Positions 41,693 to 50,108 of a stretch of DNA of 64,000 bases are shown here, one piece after another. The notes beneath the pieces are model-generated. The model did no database searches and was not told the origin of the DNA. It worked only from the letters and a program-made list of their open reading frames with translations. The position numbers were made by a program, and so were the translations under genes. Positions within the stretch are counted from its first letter, which is position 1, and the number at the start of each line of letters is the position of its first letter. The DNA is from CAWHMS01 sp963830495. GTDB taxonomy: Bacteria > Actinomycetota > Actinomycetes > Propionibacteriales > Nocardioidaceae. The stretch lies in the NCBI GenBank assembly GCA_963830495.1, contig CAWHMS010000001.1, positions 744,001 to 808,000 on the forward strand, in the 5' to 3' direction.

Positions 41693-42340
41693 TCAGCCTC
41701 GGCGCCGCGACAGCCACCCACCGACCAGCGCCCCCGCCAGTGCAGCGACCGCGCCGACCGCCACGCCGTACCCGAAGCCGGCCCCCCGGGACGCCGGCGC
41801 CGGGGCGGCCCAGACCCTCGCGGGAGCCGAGCCCTCCGCCGCCGAAGCGCCCTCGCCCACCTGGGCCGCTGAGGGCACGGTCTCGGTCGACGAAGCCGAC
41901 TTCCCTGTCAGGACGTCATCGACGGCGGCGAAGAACTCCCCCGCTGTCTTCTTGGCCACCCCGCCCAGCATCCGCTGGCCGACCCCGCCGATCATCCCGC
42001 CCACCACCGCGTCGGCGGCGTAGGTCAGCGAGGTGGTGGAGAGGTCGAGCTCGCTCAAGGTGACGACCACGTCTGCGCTGACGGTCCCCGGTGCACCGGC
42101 GCCGGCCGCCCGCAGCACGAAGCTGTCGAGCGGACGCTGGTCGGTCAGCCGTACCTCGCCCTGGTAGGTGCCCTTGACCGAGGCCACCCCGGCGGTGATC
42201 GTCATCGCGTAGGTGTCTTCACCGACAGTCTCCAGCCGCTGGCATCCGGGGATCGTGCGCACCAGCACCGCGGGGTCGTTCAGCGCCTCCCACACGTCGC
42301 TGCGGGCGGCGTTCAACGTGGCGGATCCGGCCACCTTCAT
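41693..42340 (-). CDS. coxG: CoxG-family SRPBCC membrane anchor protein
   Basis: 215 aa. SRPBCC (CoxG) domain about 1-150, with VWEALNDPAVLVRTIPGC and GKGTYQGEV-like segments (here KGTYQGEVRL); then an Ala/Pro-rich linker and a single C-terminal membrane segment (about 186-208) with a RRRG tail. In CO dehydrogenase operons CoxG anchors the enzyme to the inner face of the membrane. Here it heads the amidase-hyuA-hyuB operon, 1.5 kb from coxMSL, so it probably anchors that molybdenum enzyme. ATG at 42340, GGAGCAGGA upstream. Confidence 0.88.
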   Translation of the reverse strand: MKVAGSATLNAARSDVWEALNDPAVLVRTIPGCQRLETVGEDTYAMTITAGVASVKGTYQGEVRLTDQRPLDSFVLRAAGAGAPGTVSADVVVTLSELDLSTTSLTYAADAVVGGMIGGVGQRMLGGVAKKTAGEFFAAVDDVLTGKSASSTETVPSAAQVGEGASAAEGSAPARVWAAPAPASRGAGFGYGVAVGAVAALAGALVGGWLSRRRG

Positions 42341-42508
42341 TCCTGCTCCGATCGGCTCGCCCTGCTGTCGGCCTTCGCAGCCACCCTAGAGCGGACGGCA
42401 CCCGGCGCGCGCGATCCTGTCGAGACTCGGCGTGCCTGTCGGCGGCTCGGAGCGTGGGTCGCGGAAAATCAGCGGCCGACGGCTCGCACGGCGTGCAACC
42501 ATCGGCAG

Positions 42509-43063
42509 ATGACGCAATCGATGATCGAGGATCTCGCCCGGCATGAGCAGCATCTCCGCGACGCCCCCGGCGAGCTGGGCACCTTGTCGCTCATCGTGCG
42601 CAGGCCGGCCATCAACGAACGTGAGGTGCTCGAGGTCGGTGAGCTCGACGTGGAGCTGGGTCTCGTCGGCGACAACTGGCTGGAGCGGGCGACGTCGCGC
42701 GCGAAGGCCAGCGGCACACACCTCAACGCGCAGCTGAACGTCATGAGTGCGCGCATGGTCGGTCTGCTGGCAACGACCGATGCGGAGCGGGCCATGGCCG
42801 GAGACCAGCTCTACCTGGACCTCGACCTGTCGCGCGGCAACCTGCCGACCGGCACGCGCCTCGCCATCGGAGCCGACGCGGTCATCGAGGTGACGAGCAA
42901 ACCGCACAACGGGTGCGCGAAGTTCCGCTCCCGCTTCGGCGCCGACGCCCTTGCCTTCGTCAACTCACCGCTCGGCAACGAGCTCCGCTTGCGTGGCTTC
43001 AACGCCAGGGTCGTGACGTCGGGAACCGTCCGCCGGGGCGACCCGGTGACCCGACTGGGGTGA
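42509..43063 (+). CDS. MOSC-domain protein
   Basis: 184 aa. MOSC pattern: LNAQLNVMSARMVGLL, GDQLYLDLDLSRGNLPTGTRL, and KPHNGCAKFRSRFG with the conserved cysteine. MOSC domains carry sulfur for molybdenum cofactor sulfurases or act in molybdopterin-dependent chemistry. It sits between coxG and coxMSL on the opposite strand; since xanthine-dehydrogenase-type enzymes need a sulfurated cofactor, a link is plausible but unproven. No clear ribosome site. Confidence 0.82.
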   Translation: MTQSMIEDLARHEQHLRDAPGELGTLSLIVRRPAINEREVLEVGELDVELGLVGDNWLERATSRAKASGTHLNAQLNVMSARMVGLLATTDAERAMAGDQLYLDLDLSRGNLPTGTRLAIGADAVIEVTSKPHNGCAKFRSRFGADALAFVNSPLGNELRLRGFNARVVTSGTVRRGDPVTRLG

Positions 43064-43077
43064 CGCAGGCGCTGTGT

Positions 43078-43860
43078 TCAGGCGGCGGACAGACCGGAGC
43101 GCAGCCGCAGCGCCAGGGCGACCTCGTTGGTGGTGACGATCCACACCCGTGGGTCGTTGAGCCAGCGGCGGAGTCCGCGCGGACCGTCCACGGTCCAGAC
43201 CACCAAGGGCAGGCCGCGGCGATGTGTCCACCGGGCGACGCCCAGGAAGGCCAGCCAGTGGTTCGCCACCACGAGGTTGGCGTCGCAGCTCTGCAGCCGG
43301 CGGCCGGGGAACAGCTCCGACAACCGGCCTCGCACCTGCTCCCGCCACGACAGTCCGGCCCGGGACTTCCCGAGTGAGAGGCCGACCATCAGCTCCGGCT
43401 GCTCGGTGGTGCTCCAACGCCGGATGGCCGTCACCGCCTGGTCAACCCCCGTCGTCACCACGACGCAGTCGGCGCCCAGCACGTCGACCGCCCGCTTCAC
43501 CGCGGCCAGCTCGTGACACGCGTCCGGTGCCTCGTCGTAGAGCTCGTGCGGCGACGCGAACTTCAGGTCCAAGTGCAGTCGCTTGTGCCCGCGGATCCGC
43601 TCGAGCGCCTCGTCGTACGTCGTGAGTCCGGGCGAGGCCGACCGCAGCTCCGCCAGCGTCAACGTCGCGACCCGGGGATGGCCTTCGGCCGTCGCAACCC
43701 GCGCGTCGTGCCGGACCACGAAGTGGCCGTCCGCGGTGCGTCGTACGTCGACCTCGACGTACTCGCACTCAAGCCCTAGCACCGTGTCGAGGGCAGCCGG
43801 GATCATCTCGTCGGGCGATCCTTTCGGCGCGCCGCACTGGTGCGCGGAGATCGCTACCAC
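43078..43860 (-). CDS. glycerophosphodiester phosphodiesterase family protein
   Basis: 260 aa TIM-barrel. EVDVRRTADGHFVVRHD carries the metal-ligand ExD and the general-acid His. The first motif is unusual: AHQCGAPKGSPDEM in place of AHRG...PENT, so one catalytic arginine and an asparagine are replaced. Also DLKF near residue 100 and VWTVDG near 220 as in the family. GTG at 43860, only 9 bases after coxL, so it probably shares its transcript. Whether it still acts on glycerophosphodiesters is unclear. Confidence 0.82.
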   Translation of the reverse strand: MVAISAHQCGAPKGSPDEMIPAALDTVLGLECEYVEVDVRRTADGHFVVRHDARVATAEGHPRVATLTLAELRSASPGLTTYDEALERIRGHKRLHLDLKFASPHELYDEAPDACHELAAVKRAVDVLGADCVVVTTGVDQAVTAIRRWSTTEQPELMVGLSLGKSRAGLSWREQVRGRLSELFPGRRLQSCDANLVVANHWLAFLGVARWTHRRGLPLVVWTVDGPRGLRRWLNDPRVWIVTTNEVALALRLRSGLSAA

Positions 43861-43869
43861 GGCCGACCC

Positions 43870-46272
43870 TCACCGATCTCGGCGGGCCGGATCACCAGCC
43901 GCTGCATGCTGCCGGCGCAGCTCGAAGAGCTCGCTGGGCGAGATCGGCATCCCCGTGATCGGGAAGCCCTCGGCGTCCTCGATCGCTGCCGCGATCGCGG
44001 CGGCGCTCGGGATGACCCCGGCCTCGCCCGCCCCCTTGACACCGAGCGGGTTGAGCGGCGACGGCGTTTCGAGATGGTCGATCTCGATCGACGGCACCTC
44101 GCTGGCGTAGGGCATCAGGAAGTCCATGAACGAGGCGTTGAGCAGCTGCCCGGAGGAGTCGTACTCCATCCGTTCGTAGAGCGCCCCGCCGACACCCTGG
44201 GCGACTCCCCCGTGGACCTGTCCCTCGACGATCATCGGGTTGATGAGGGTGCCGCAGTCGTGCACGACGCAGTACCGCAGGATGCGTATCTCGGCCGTCT
44301 GTGGGTCGGTCTCCACCACGACGGCGTGCATCCCGTTGGCGAAGGTGCAGCGCACCGGGGAGTAGTAGTCGGTCTCCTCGAGCCCCGGCTGCTCGTCCGG
44401 CCCGACCGGCGGCTGCGTCGGGTCGGCTGCGGTGGCGAACTGGGTTGCCTGGGCGGCCGCGGTGTCGAAGGCGTACCGCAGCGGGTTGGACAGCACCGCG
44501 ACCGCGCTCAGGTCGATCTGTGCACCCGGGCTGCCCTGCACCTGCACCCGCCCGTCGACCACCTCCAGGTCGTCCACCGAGGCCTCGAGCGCGTCGGCCG
44601 CGATCCGCAGCGCCTTCGCGCGAACCTTGCGAGCGGTCAGCGCCACCGCGCTGCCGGACATGACCGCCGTACGGGAGGCGAAGGTGCCGACGGCGTACTT
44701 GAACCTTCTGGTGTCCCCGGTCGTCACCCGCACCCGCTCGAGAGGTACGCCGAGCTCGTCGGCCACGATCTGGGCCAGCATGGTCTGGTGGCCCTGGCCC
44801 TGGCTGGTGAGGCCGGTGGCGACCACGACGCTGCCATCGGTCTCGACCCGGATGTGGCCGCCTTCGTACGGCCCGACTCCGGTCCCCTCGACGTAGCAGC
44901 CGAGCCCGATGCCGATCCGGCGACCCGCTGCTGCTGCCTCCGCCTGGAGCGCGGCGAAGTCGTCCCAGCCGACCAGCGCCTTCAGCTTGGCCAGCGTCGC
45001 CGGGTAGTCCCCCGAGTCGTAGATCAGCGGCCTGCCGTCCTGGAAGATCAGCCCCTGGTCGAACGGCATCTCCTCCGGCTGGATGAAGTTCCGCTCCCGC
45101 ACCAGGGTGCGGTCCAAGCCGCGCTCGTATGCGATCGCGTCCATCACCCGTTCCATCACGAAGCACCCCTGCGGCCGGCCCGCCCCTCGGTACGGCGTGA
45201 CCAGCACCGTGTTGGTGTAGAGGCTCTGGAACTCCACCCGGTAGGCGCCGGGCTTGTACGGTCCGAGCAGCTGCGTCGAGGTCACGATGGGCACGATGAG
45301 CCCGTACGGGATGTAGGCGCCGTGGTCGTGCCAGAAGCGCACCGACAGCCCCAGCAGCCGGCCTTCGTGGTCGTAGCCGACATCGACCTCGTGCAGCTGG
45401 CCTCGCTCGTGCGCCGCCGAGACGAAGTGCTCGCGACGGTCCTCCACCCACTTCACCGGGCGGCCGAGCCGGATGGCCGCCCAGGGCACCAGCACCTCCT
45501 CCGGCCACGGGTGCACGATCTTGACGCCGAAGCCGCCACCGACGTCGGGTGTCACGACCTCGACCCGGTCCACCGGCAGGCCGAGCTTCGCTGCCACCGC
45601 CTGCCGCACGCTCGTCGACGTCTGCGTCGAGGTGTGCATCCGCAGCGACTCGTCGTCGGCGTCCCAGCGAGCATAGACACCCTTTCCCTCCAGCGGGGTC
45701 GACGCACTCCGCTCGATGGCGAGGGAGAGGCGTTGGCGGTGCGGTGCCGCGGCCAGCGCAGCCGCCGCATCGCCGACCTCCTGCACCATCGTGGCCGCGA
45801 CGTTTCCCGGCACGTCGTCATGCACCAGGTCCGACCCGTCCCGAGCCGCCTCGATGCCGACCACGGGCGGCAGCACCTCGTAGCCGACCACGACCTGCGC
45901 GCAGGCGTCCTCGGCGACGTACCGGTCCTCGGCCACCACCATCACGATGGCCTCCCCCACGTGGTTGACCTGGTCCTTCGCCAGCGCGTACGGCGTCCGG
46001 CCGTGCGTGAGGGTCGCATGCGGGATCAGCAGGGGCAGCGCCTCGCGGGTGCGGCCGTCCAGGTCGTCGTAGGTGTAGATCGCCACGAGCCCGGCGATGT
46101 CGAGGGCCGCGTCGACGTCGATGTCCACGATTCGGGCGTGCGCATGGGGGCTCCGCACGAACGCCACCGCGAGCGCGTCGTGCCCCAGATCATCGAGATA
46201 GCGACCCTCGCCGCGCAGCAGCCGCGGGTCCTCGACCCTCGGGACCCGCGATCCGAACAGCTTCGTGGTCAT
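43870..46272 (-). CDS. coxL: molybdenum hydroxylase large subunit (xanthine dehydrogenase/CoxL family, non-CO type)
   Basis: 800 aa. Molybdopterin-binding subunit: VGEAIVMVVAED, TPDVGGGFGVKIV (243-253), the active-site loop VTPYRGAGRP (358-367), GQGHQTMLAQI, and the catalytic glutamate in VKGAGEAGVIP near the C-terminus. True CO dehydrogenases have AYRCSFR here with a copper-bound cysteine; this protein has YRGAGRP and no cysteine, so it is a form-II/other hydroxylase. It should insert water-derived oxygen into a heterocycle or aldehyde. ATG at 46272 overlaps coxS (ATGA). Confidence 0.93.
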   Translation of the reverse strand: MTTKLFGSRVPRVEDPRLLRGEGRYLDDLGHDALAVAFVRSPHAHARIVDIDVDAALDIAGLVAIYTYDDLDGRTREALPLLIPHATLTHGRTPYALAKDQVNHVGEAIVMVVAEDRYVAEDACAQVVVGYEVLPPVVGIEAARDGSDLVHDDVPGNVAATMVQEVGDAAAALAAAPHRQRLSLAIERSASTPLEGKGVYARWDADDESLRMHTSTQTSTSVRQAVAAKLGLPVDRVEVVTPDVGGGFGVKIVHPWPEEVLVPWAAIRLGRPVKWVEDRREHFVSAAHERGQLHEVDVGYDHEGRLLGLSVRFWHDHGAYIPYGLIVPIVTSTQLLGPYKPGAYRVEFQSLYTNTVLVTPYRGAGRPQGCFVMERVMDAIAYERGLDRTLVRERNFIQPEEMPFDQGLIFQDGRPLIYDSGDYPATLAKLKALVGWDDFAALQAEAAAAGRRIGIGLGCYVEGTGVGPYEGGHIRVETDGSVVVATGLTSQGQGHQTMLAQIVADELGVPLERVRVTTGDTRRFKYAVGTFASRTAVMSGSAVALTARKVRAKALRIAADALEASVDDLEVVDGRVQVQGSPGAQIDLSAVAVLSNPLRYAFDTAAAQATQFATAADPTQPPVGPDEQPGLEETDYYSPVRCTFANGMHAVVVETDPQTAEIRILRYCVVHDCGTLINPMIVEGQVHGGVAQGVGGALYERMEYDSSGQLLNASFMDFLMPYASEVPSIEIDHLETPSPLNPLGVKGAGEAGVIPSAAAIAAAIEDAEGFPITGMPISPSELFELRRQHAAAGDPARRDR

Positions 46273-46769
46273 CCGGCCGCCTCGGGCAGACGCTTGAGCT
46301 CCGCGGCCCGGAGCACCGCCGCGACGATGTTCTGGTAGCCGGTGCATCGGCAGAGGTTGCCCCCGATCGCCTCGCGCGCCTCCTGCTCGGTGGGGTCGTG
46401 GTGGTCCTCGAGGAAGGCGGTGATCGTGGTGACGAAACCCGGCGTGCAGAAGCCGCACTGCAGCGCGTGACAGTCGCGGAACGCCTGCTGCACCGGGCCG
46501 AGCACCCCGTCCTCCGCCGTGCAGCCCTCGATCGTCGTCACCGATGCGCCGTCGGCGCTGACGGCGAACATCAGGCACGAACGCATCGGCGCCCCGTCGA
46601 CCAAGACGGTGCACGCGCCGCAGACCCCGTGCTCGCAGCCGACATGCGTGCCGGTCAGCCGTGCGTCGTGCCGGATGGCGTCGGACAGCAGCCGCCGGGC
46701 CGGCACCCGGAGTTCACGCACCACCCCGTTGAGGGTGATCGTCACGTCGTGCAGCGCTTCGGTGGTCAT
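46269..46769 (-). CDS. coxS: molybdenum hydroxylase 2Fe-2S subunit
   Basis: 166 aa with two [2Fe-2S] sites: plant-ferredoxin type C45, C50, C53, C65 and the C-terminal helical site C105, C108 (CGFCTPG), C140, C142 (CRCTGY). Passes electrons from the Mo centre to FAD in CoxM. ATG at 46769 overlaps the coxM stop; its stop overlaps coxL. Confidence 0.95.
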   Translation of the reverse strand: MTTEALHDVTITLNGVVRELRVPARRLLSDAIRHDARLTGTHVGCEHGVCGACTVLVDGAPMRSCLMFAVSADGASVTTIEGCTAEDGVLGPVQQAFRDCHALQCGFCTPGFVTTITAFLEDHHDPTEQEAREAIGGNLCRCTGYQNIVAAVLRAAELKRLPEAAG

Positions 46770-47695
46770 CGCTTGGCATCCCGGGTGGCGGCATGGCGGG
46801 TCGCAGTCACGATCGCTCTGCCGGAAAGGTGCCGGGCGAGCTGACGGCGGTAGTCGCTGCTGGCATGGATGTCCGACTCAGGATCGATGGCGCCCTCGAC
46901 CAGCTCCGCCACTGCGTCCAGCTCACGGCCGGCTCTGTCGTCCACGAAGGCCGCGACGTCGGCGCCAGCGATGCCCGGCGTGACGTCGACGTACACCGGC
47001 ACCGAGCCCACCCCGATGAGCACGAGAGCGGCGCCGGCCATCCGGCCGTCTGGGCCCGGCGTGACGACGGCACCGACGCCGACGATCGCGTAGTCGCCCT
47101 GGCGCCGCGACACCTCGAGCCAGCCCGCGCCCGAGTCGGCGGGGCGCCGCAGGAGGGTGGCGGAGACTGCGATCTCGTCGGGCTCCAGCGACGACTCCAG
47201 CGGGGCGACGGCCAGTCTGTCCGCGGCAATGGTCCGGCGGCCGCGGGCCTGCGAGACGACGGCGACACTCCCGCCGAGCAGCCGGAGCACGGCGGGCATC
47301 TCCGCGGCGGGGTCGGCGTGCACCAGGCTGCCCACGACCGTGCCGCGATTACGGATCGTCGGGTGCGCGACACAGGCCAGCGCCTGGCGCGCCAGGTCCT
47401 GGTGGTGGAGGGAGCGCTCGACCGTGCGGTGCCGGGCGACGGCTCCGACCCACAGCCCGTCGGGTCCGCCGGTCTCGACGCCGTCGAGGCCAGCAACGCG
47501 GTTGATGTCCACGATCCGGCTGGGCGCCGCCAGCCGCATGGACATCAGGGGCACCAGGCTCTGACCACCTGCCAGCACCTTCGCCTCGCCGTCGGCCATC
47601 AGCTCCAGCGCCTCGTCGAGCGTCGCCGGCCGGTGGTAGTCGAACGGGGCCGGCTTCACCCGCGCGACCCCAGCGTCGCGGGTGGGATCGAGCAC
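46766..47695 (-). CDS. coxM: molybdenum hydroxylase FAD subunit
   Basis: 309 aa. FAD-binding motifs AGGQSLVPLMSMRLA and TIRNRGTVVGSLVHADPAAE, and the C-terminal CO-dehydrogenase flavoprotein domain. First gene of coxM-coxS-coxL. GTG at 47695 chosen; the GTG at 47659 (VKPAPFDYHRP) is nearer to the usual N-terminus and is an alternative; neither has a strong ribosome site. Confidence 0.92.
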   Translation of the reverse strand: MLDPTRDAGVARVKPAPFDYHRPATLDEALELMADGEAKVLAGGQSLVPLMSMRLAAPSRIVDINRVAGLDGVETGGPDGLWVGAVARHRTVERSLHHQDLARQALACVAHPTIRNRGTVVGSLVHADPAAEMPAVLRLLGGSVAVVSQARGRRTIAADRLAVAPLESSLEPDEIAVSATLLRRPADSGAGWLEVSRRQGDYAIVGVGAVVTPGPDGRMAGAALVLIGVGSVPVYVDVTPGIAGADVAAFVDDRAGRELDAVAELVEGAIDPESDIHASSDYRRQLARHLSGRAIVTATRHAATRDAKR

Positions 47696-47738
47696 ACTGT
47701 CCGAAGCACCCCGTCATCCTTCCAGACCGGAGCACCCG

Positions 47739-49184
47739 TCAGGCGTGATGCTGACCATCGGCCGGGTCGGCCTCGTGCGCGCCGGGATGCCCGACCGCGA
47801 TCGCCGTACCGCCGGTGCCGCGGCGCCGCGCGATCGTGTGGGCCAGGTGGTAGCCGACCACGACCACCAGCGTGCCGAGCGCGATGCCCTGGATCGAGAA
47901 GTCATCGGTGATCTGCAGGTTGGCGCCGCCGATGCCGATCGTGATGCCCGCTCCGATGGGGACGAGGTTGACCGGATCGGCGAAGTCGACGGCGTTCTCC
48001 TTCCAGATCTTCGCGCCGAGCAAGCCGATCATGCCGTAGAGCACGACCGTCACCCCGCCGAGCACGGCACTCGGCACGGCGAAGATCACGGCACCGACCT
48101 TCGGCACGAAGCCGAGGACGATCGCGACCGCGGCGGCCACGTAGTAGGCCGCGGTCGAGTAGACCCGAGTCGCCGCCATCACGCCGATGTTCTCCGCGTA
48201 CGTCGTCGTGGGCGAGCCGCCGACGAAGCTCGCGATCGTCGTACCGACGCCGTCTCCGGAGAGGGCACGGCCTATCACCGGATCGAGGTCACGTTCGGTC
48301 ATCTGGCCGACCGCCTTGACGTGGCCGATGTTCTCCGCCACGAGAGCGATGACCGCCGGCAGCACCAGCAGCACGAACGTCAGCTGGATGTCGGGGAGGT
48401 GCCACCCGACGACGCCCGCGTCGAAGTCGCTCTGGTCGGGAAGGCCGAACCAGGCCGCGTCGCGCACGGTTGAGAAGTCGATGCGATCCGCGGTGTACGA
48501 CTTCGCGTCGGCCGTCGCGGGGAAGACGTGCGGCCCGAACACCAGGTCGAACATCCAGGCGGTCAGGCAACCGCCGATGAGCCCGACCAAGATGGACACG
48601 CGTCCCAGGAATCCCCGGAAGCCGACGGCAGCGACGATCGTGATCGTCATCGTGATCAGCGCGACCCAGTCGTCCGAAGCCCAGTACAGGCCGACCGTGG
48701 TCGGCCCGGTGCCGGCCGCGACGACGGCCAGGTTGAGCCCGATCAGCATGACGACCGCGCCGGTGACGACGGGAGGGAGGACGGCATTGACCGACCCCGG
48801 CCCGGCCACGTGCACCAGCACTCCGATGAGGGCGAGCACCACCCCGGCGACGAGGATCGCGCCGGTCAGGTTGGCGGCGTTGCCGCCGTCGGCTTAGATC
48901 GCGAAGGCGGCCCCGACGAAGGACGCGCTCGTGCCCAGGTAGCTCGGCACCCGGCCGCCGACGATCAGCAGGAAGCAGATGGTGGCGACCCCGCTCATGA
49001 GGATCGCGACGTTGGGGTCTAGGCCCATGATGATCGGGAAGACGAAGGATGCACCGAACATGGCGATCACGTGCTGGGCACCCAGCCCGGCGGTCCGGCC
49101 CCAGGACAGCCGCTCGTCGGGCGCCACCGCCGCTCCTGGTGGCGGGGTCTTGCCGTCGTACACGACCTTCCATCCCATGGCCAT
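47739..49184 (-). pseudogene. uracil/xanthine permease (NCS2) with in-frame stop
   Basis: The frame from ATG 49184 (AGGAG upstream) to 47739 encodes a 480-residue NCS2 permease, but a TAA at 48896-48894 interrupts it after AAFAI; the same frame resumes with ADGGNAANLTGAILV. N-terminal GLGAQHVIAMFGASFVFPII resembles RutG/UraA pyrimidine permeases; VGGSPTTTYAENIGVMAATRV is the NCS2 signature region, and about 12-14 membrane segments can be counted. One base change from a Gln codon (CAA) would restore it. Without readthrough only a 96-residue fragment is made. Next to coxM and divergent from the DUF2877 operon. Confidence 0.88.
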
Positions 49185-49229
49185 GGGTGCTCCTCTGCGT
49201 CTTGCGGACGCGCCGAAGCGTGCGGCGGA

Positions 49230-49255
49230 GGTGATCCGCTTCACCGCAGATCACC
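49230..49255. promoter_or_regulatory. inverted repeat in the divergent permease/DUF2877 intergenic region
   Basis: GGTGATC (49230-49236), 12-base spacer, GATCACC (49249-49255); half-site centres are 19 bases apart, about two helical turns. It lies 46 bases from the permease start and about 140 from the DUF2877 start, so a regulator bound here could act on both. The rest of 49185-49397 holds no supported gene. Confidence 0.4.
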
Positions 49256-49397
49256 AGGCCCGACTGGAGGCGGCACGGCGATGCGACGCGCCCGGCGCCG
49301 GCCAGTTCGCCTGCGCCGGTGGAAGTGCGGCAGCGCAGCAGTTAGCGTCGCCACCAGAGCAGTCCTCGACTGCCCCACGAACTCAAGGGAGCCCCGC

Positions 49398-50108
49398 GTG
49401 CCCGAGCCCGCCGGCCACGGTGTGGTCGCCAGTGTGCTCTGCGTCGGCCTCGTGGACTCCCCCGACCGGACGCTGCGGGTGGTGCATCGCGCTGCTCACG
49501 CCGCGCAGCTGGCGGACGACTCGGGCCGGGTCGTGTGCTGCGTCATGAATCGCCGCGCGGTTCGTCTTCCCAGTGCGATCGTCCTTCCGGACGGCATCAC
49601 GGTCCCGTCGTCGATCTCGGTCGGAGACGGCGCCGTGACGATCGCCGGCGTCCCCCAGCCGGTGGTTCGCTGGTTTCGACCCGCCCGCCCGCGCACGCCC
49701 CCGGTGCGCGGGCGCGTCGATGTCCGGGCCATCTCCGCCCTCGCGCGGGAGGTCCCCGAGCTGATCGGCCTCGGGCCCGGCCTGACGCCGTACGGCGACG
49801 ACGTCGTCTCGGGCGCGCTGGTCGCGTGCCGGGCGGCCGCCCCCGGGTCCGAGCGGGAGATCGTCGCCGCACTCGCGCGCCTCGACCTGGAGCAGCGCAC
49901 GACCGCGACCTCCGCCCACCTGGTGCGGGCAGCAGCGCACGGCTGGTGCGTGGACCCGGTCGCCGACTACCTCGTGGCGCTGGCCGGCGGCGGAGCGCTC
50001 GAGCCCAGCCGGCAGGCGCTGCTGTCGCTCGGCCGCACCTCCGGCGCCGGAGTGCTCGAGGGCATCCACCGGGTGTTCCGTGCCGAGCCGGACGAGGTGG
50101 CCGCGTGA
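49398..50108 (+). CDS. DUF2877 protein (AllH/YlbF-like)
   Basis: 236 aa. The family block GLGPGLTPYGDDVVSGALVA is clear, followed by TATSAHLVRAAAHGW and LLSLGRTSGAGVLEG. In E. coli the homologue AllH (YlbF) is reported as part of the oxamate carbamoyltransferase set of allantoin breakdown. GTG at 49398 has AGGGAG upstream. Its stop overlaps the fdrA start (GTGA). First gene of a three-gene operon. Confidence 0.88.
   Translation: MPEPAGHGVVASVLCVGLVDSPDRTLRVVHRAAHAAQLADDSGRVVCCVMNRRAVRLPSAIVLPDGITVPSSISVGDGAVTIAGVPQPVVRWFRPARPRTPPVRGRVDVRAISALAREVPELIGLGPGLTPYGDDVVSGALVACRAAAPGSEREIVAALARLDLEQRTTATSAHLVRAAAHGWCVDPVADYLVALAGGGALEPSRQALLSLGRTSGAGVLEGIHRVFRAEPDEVAA

Noticed and set aside
43870..47695. 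Aerobic CO dehydrogenase
   Set aside because: The large subunit lacks the CSFR-type cysteine loop; only the general family assignment holds.
48979..49548. Plus-strand frame through the permease/DUF2877 spacer
   Set aside because: Most of it is antisense to the permease; the remainder shows no known motif or ribosome site.
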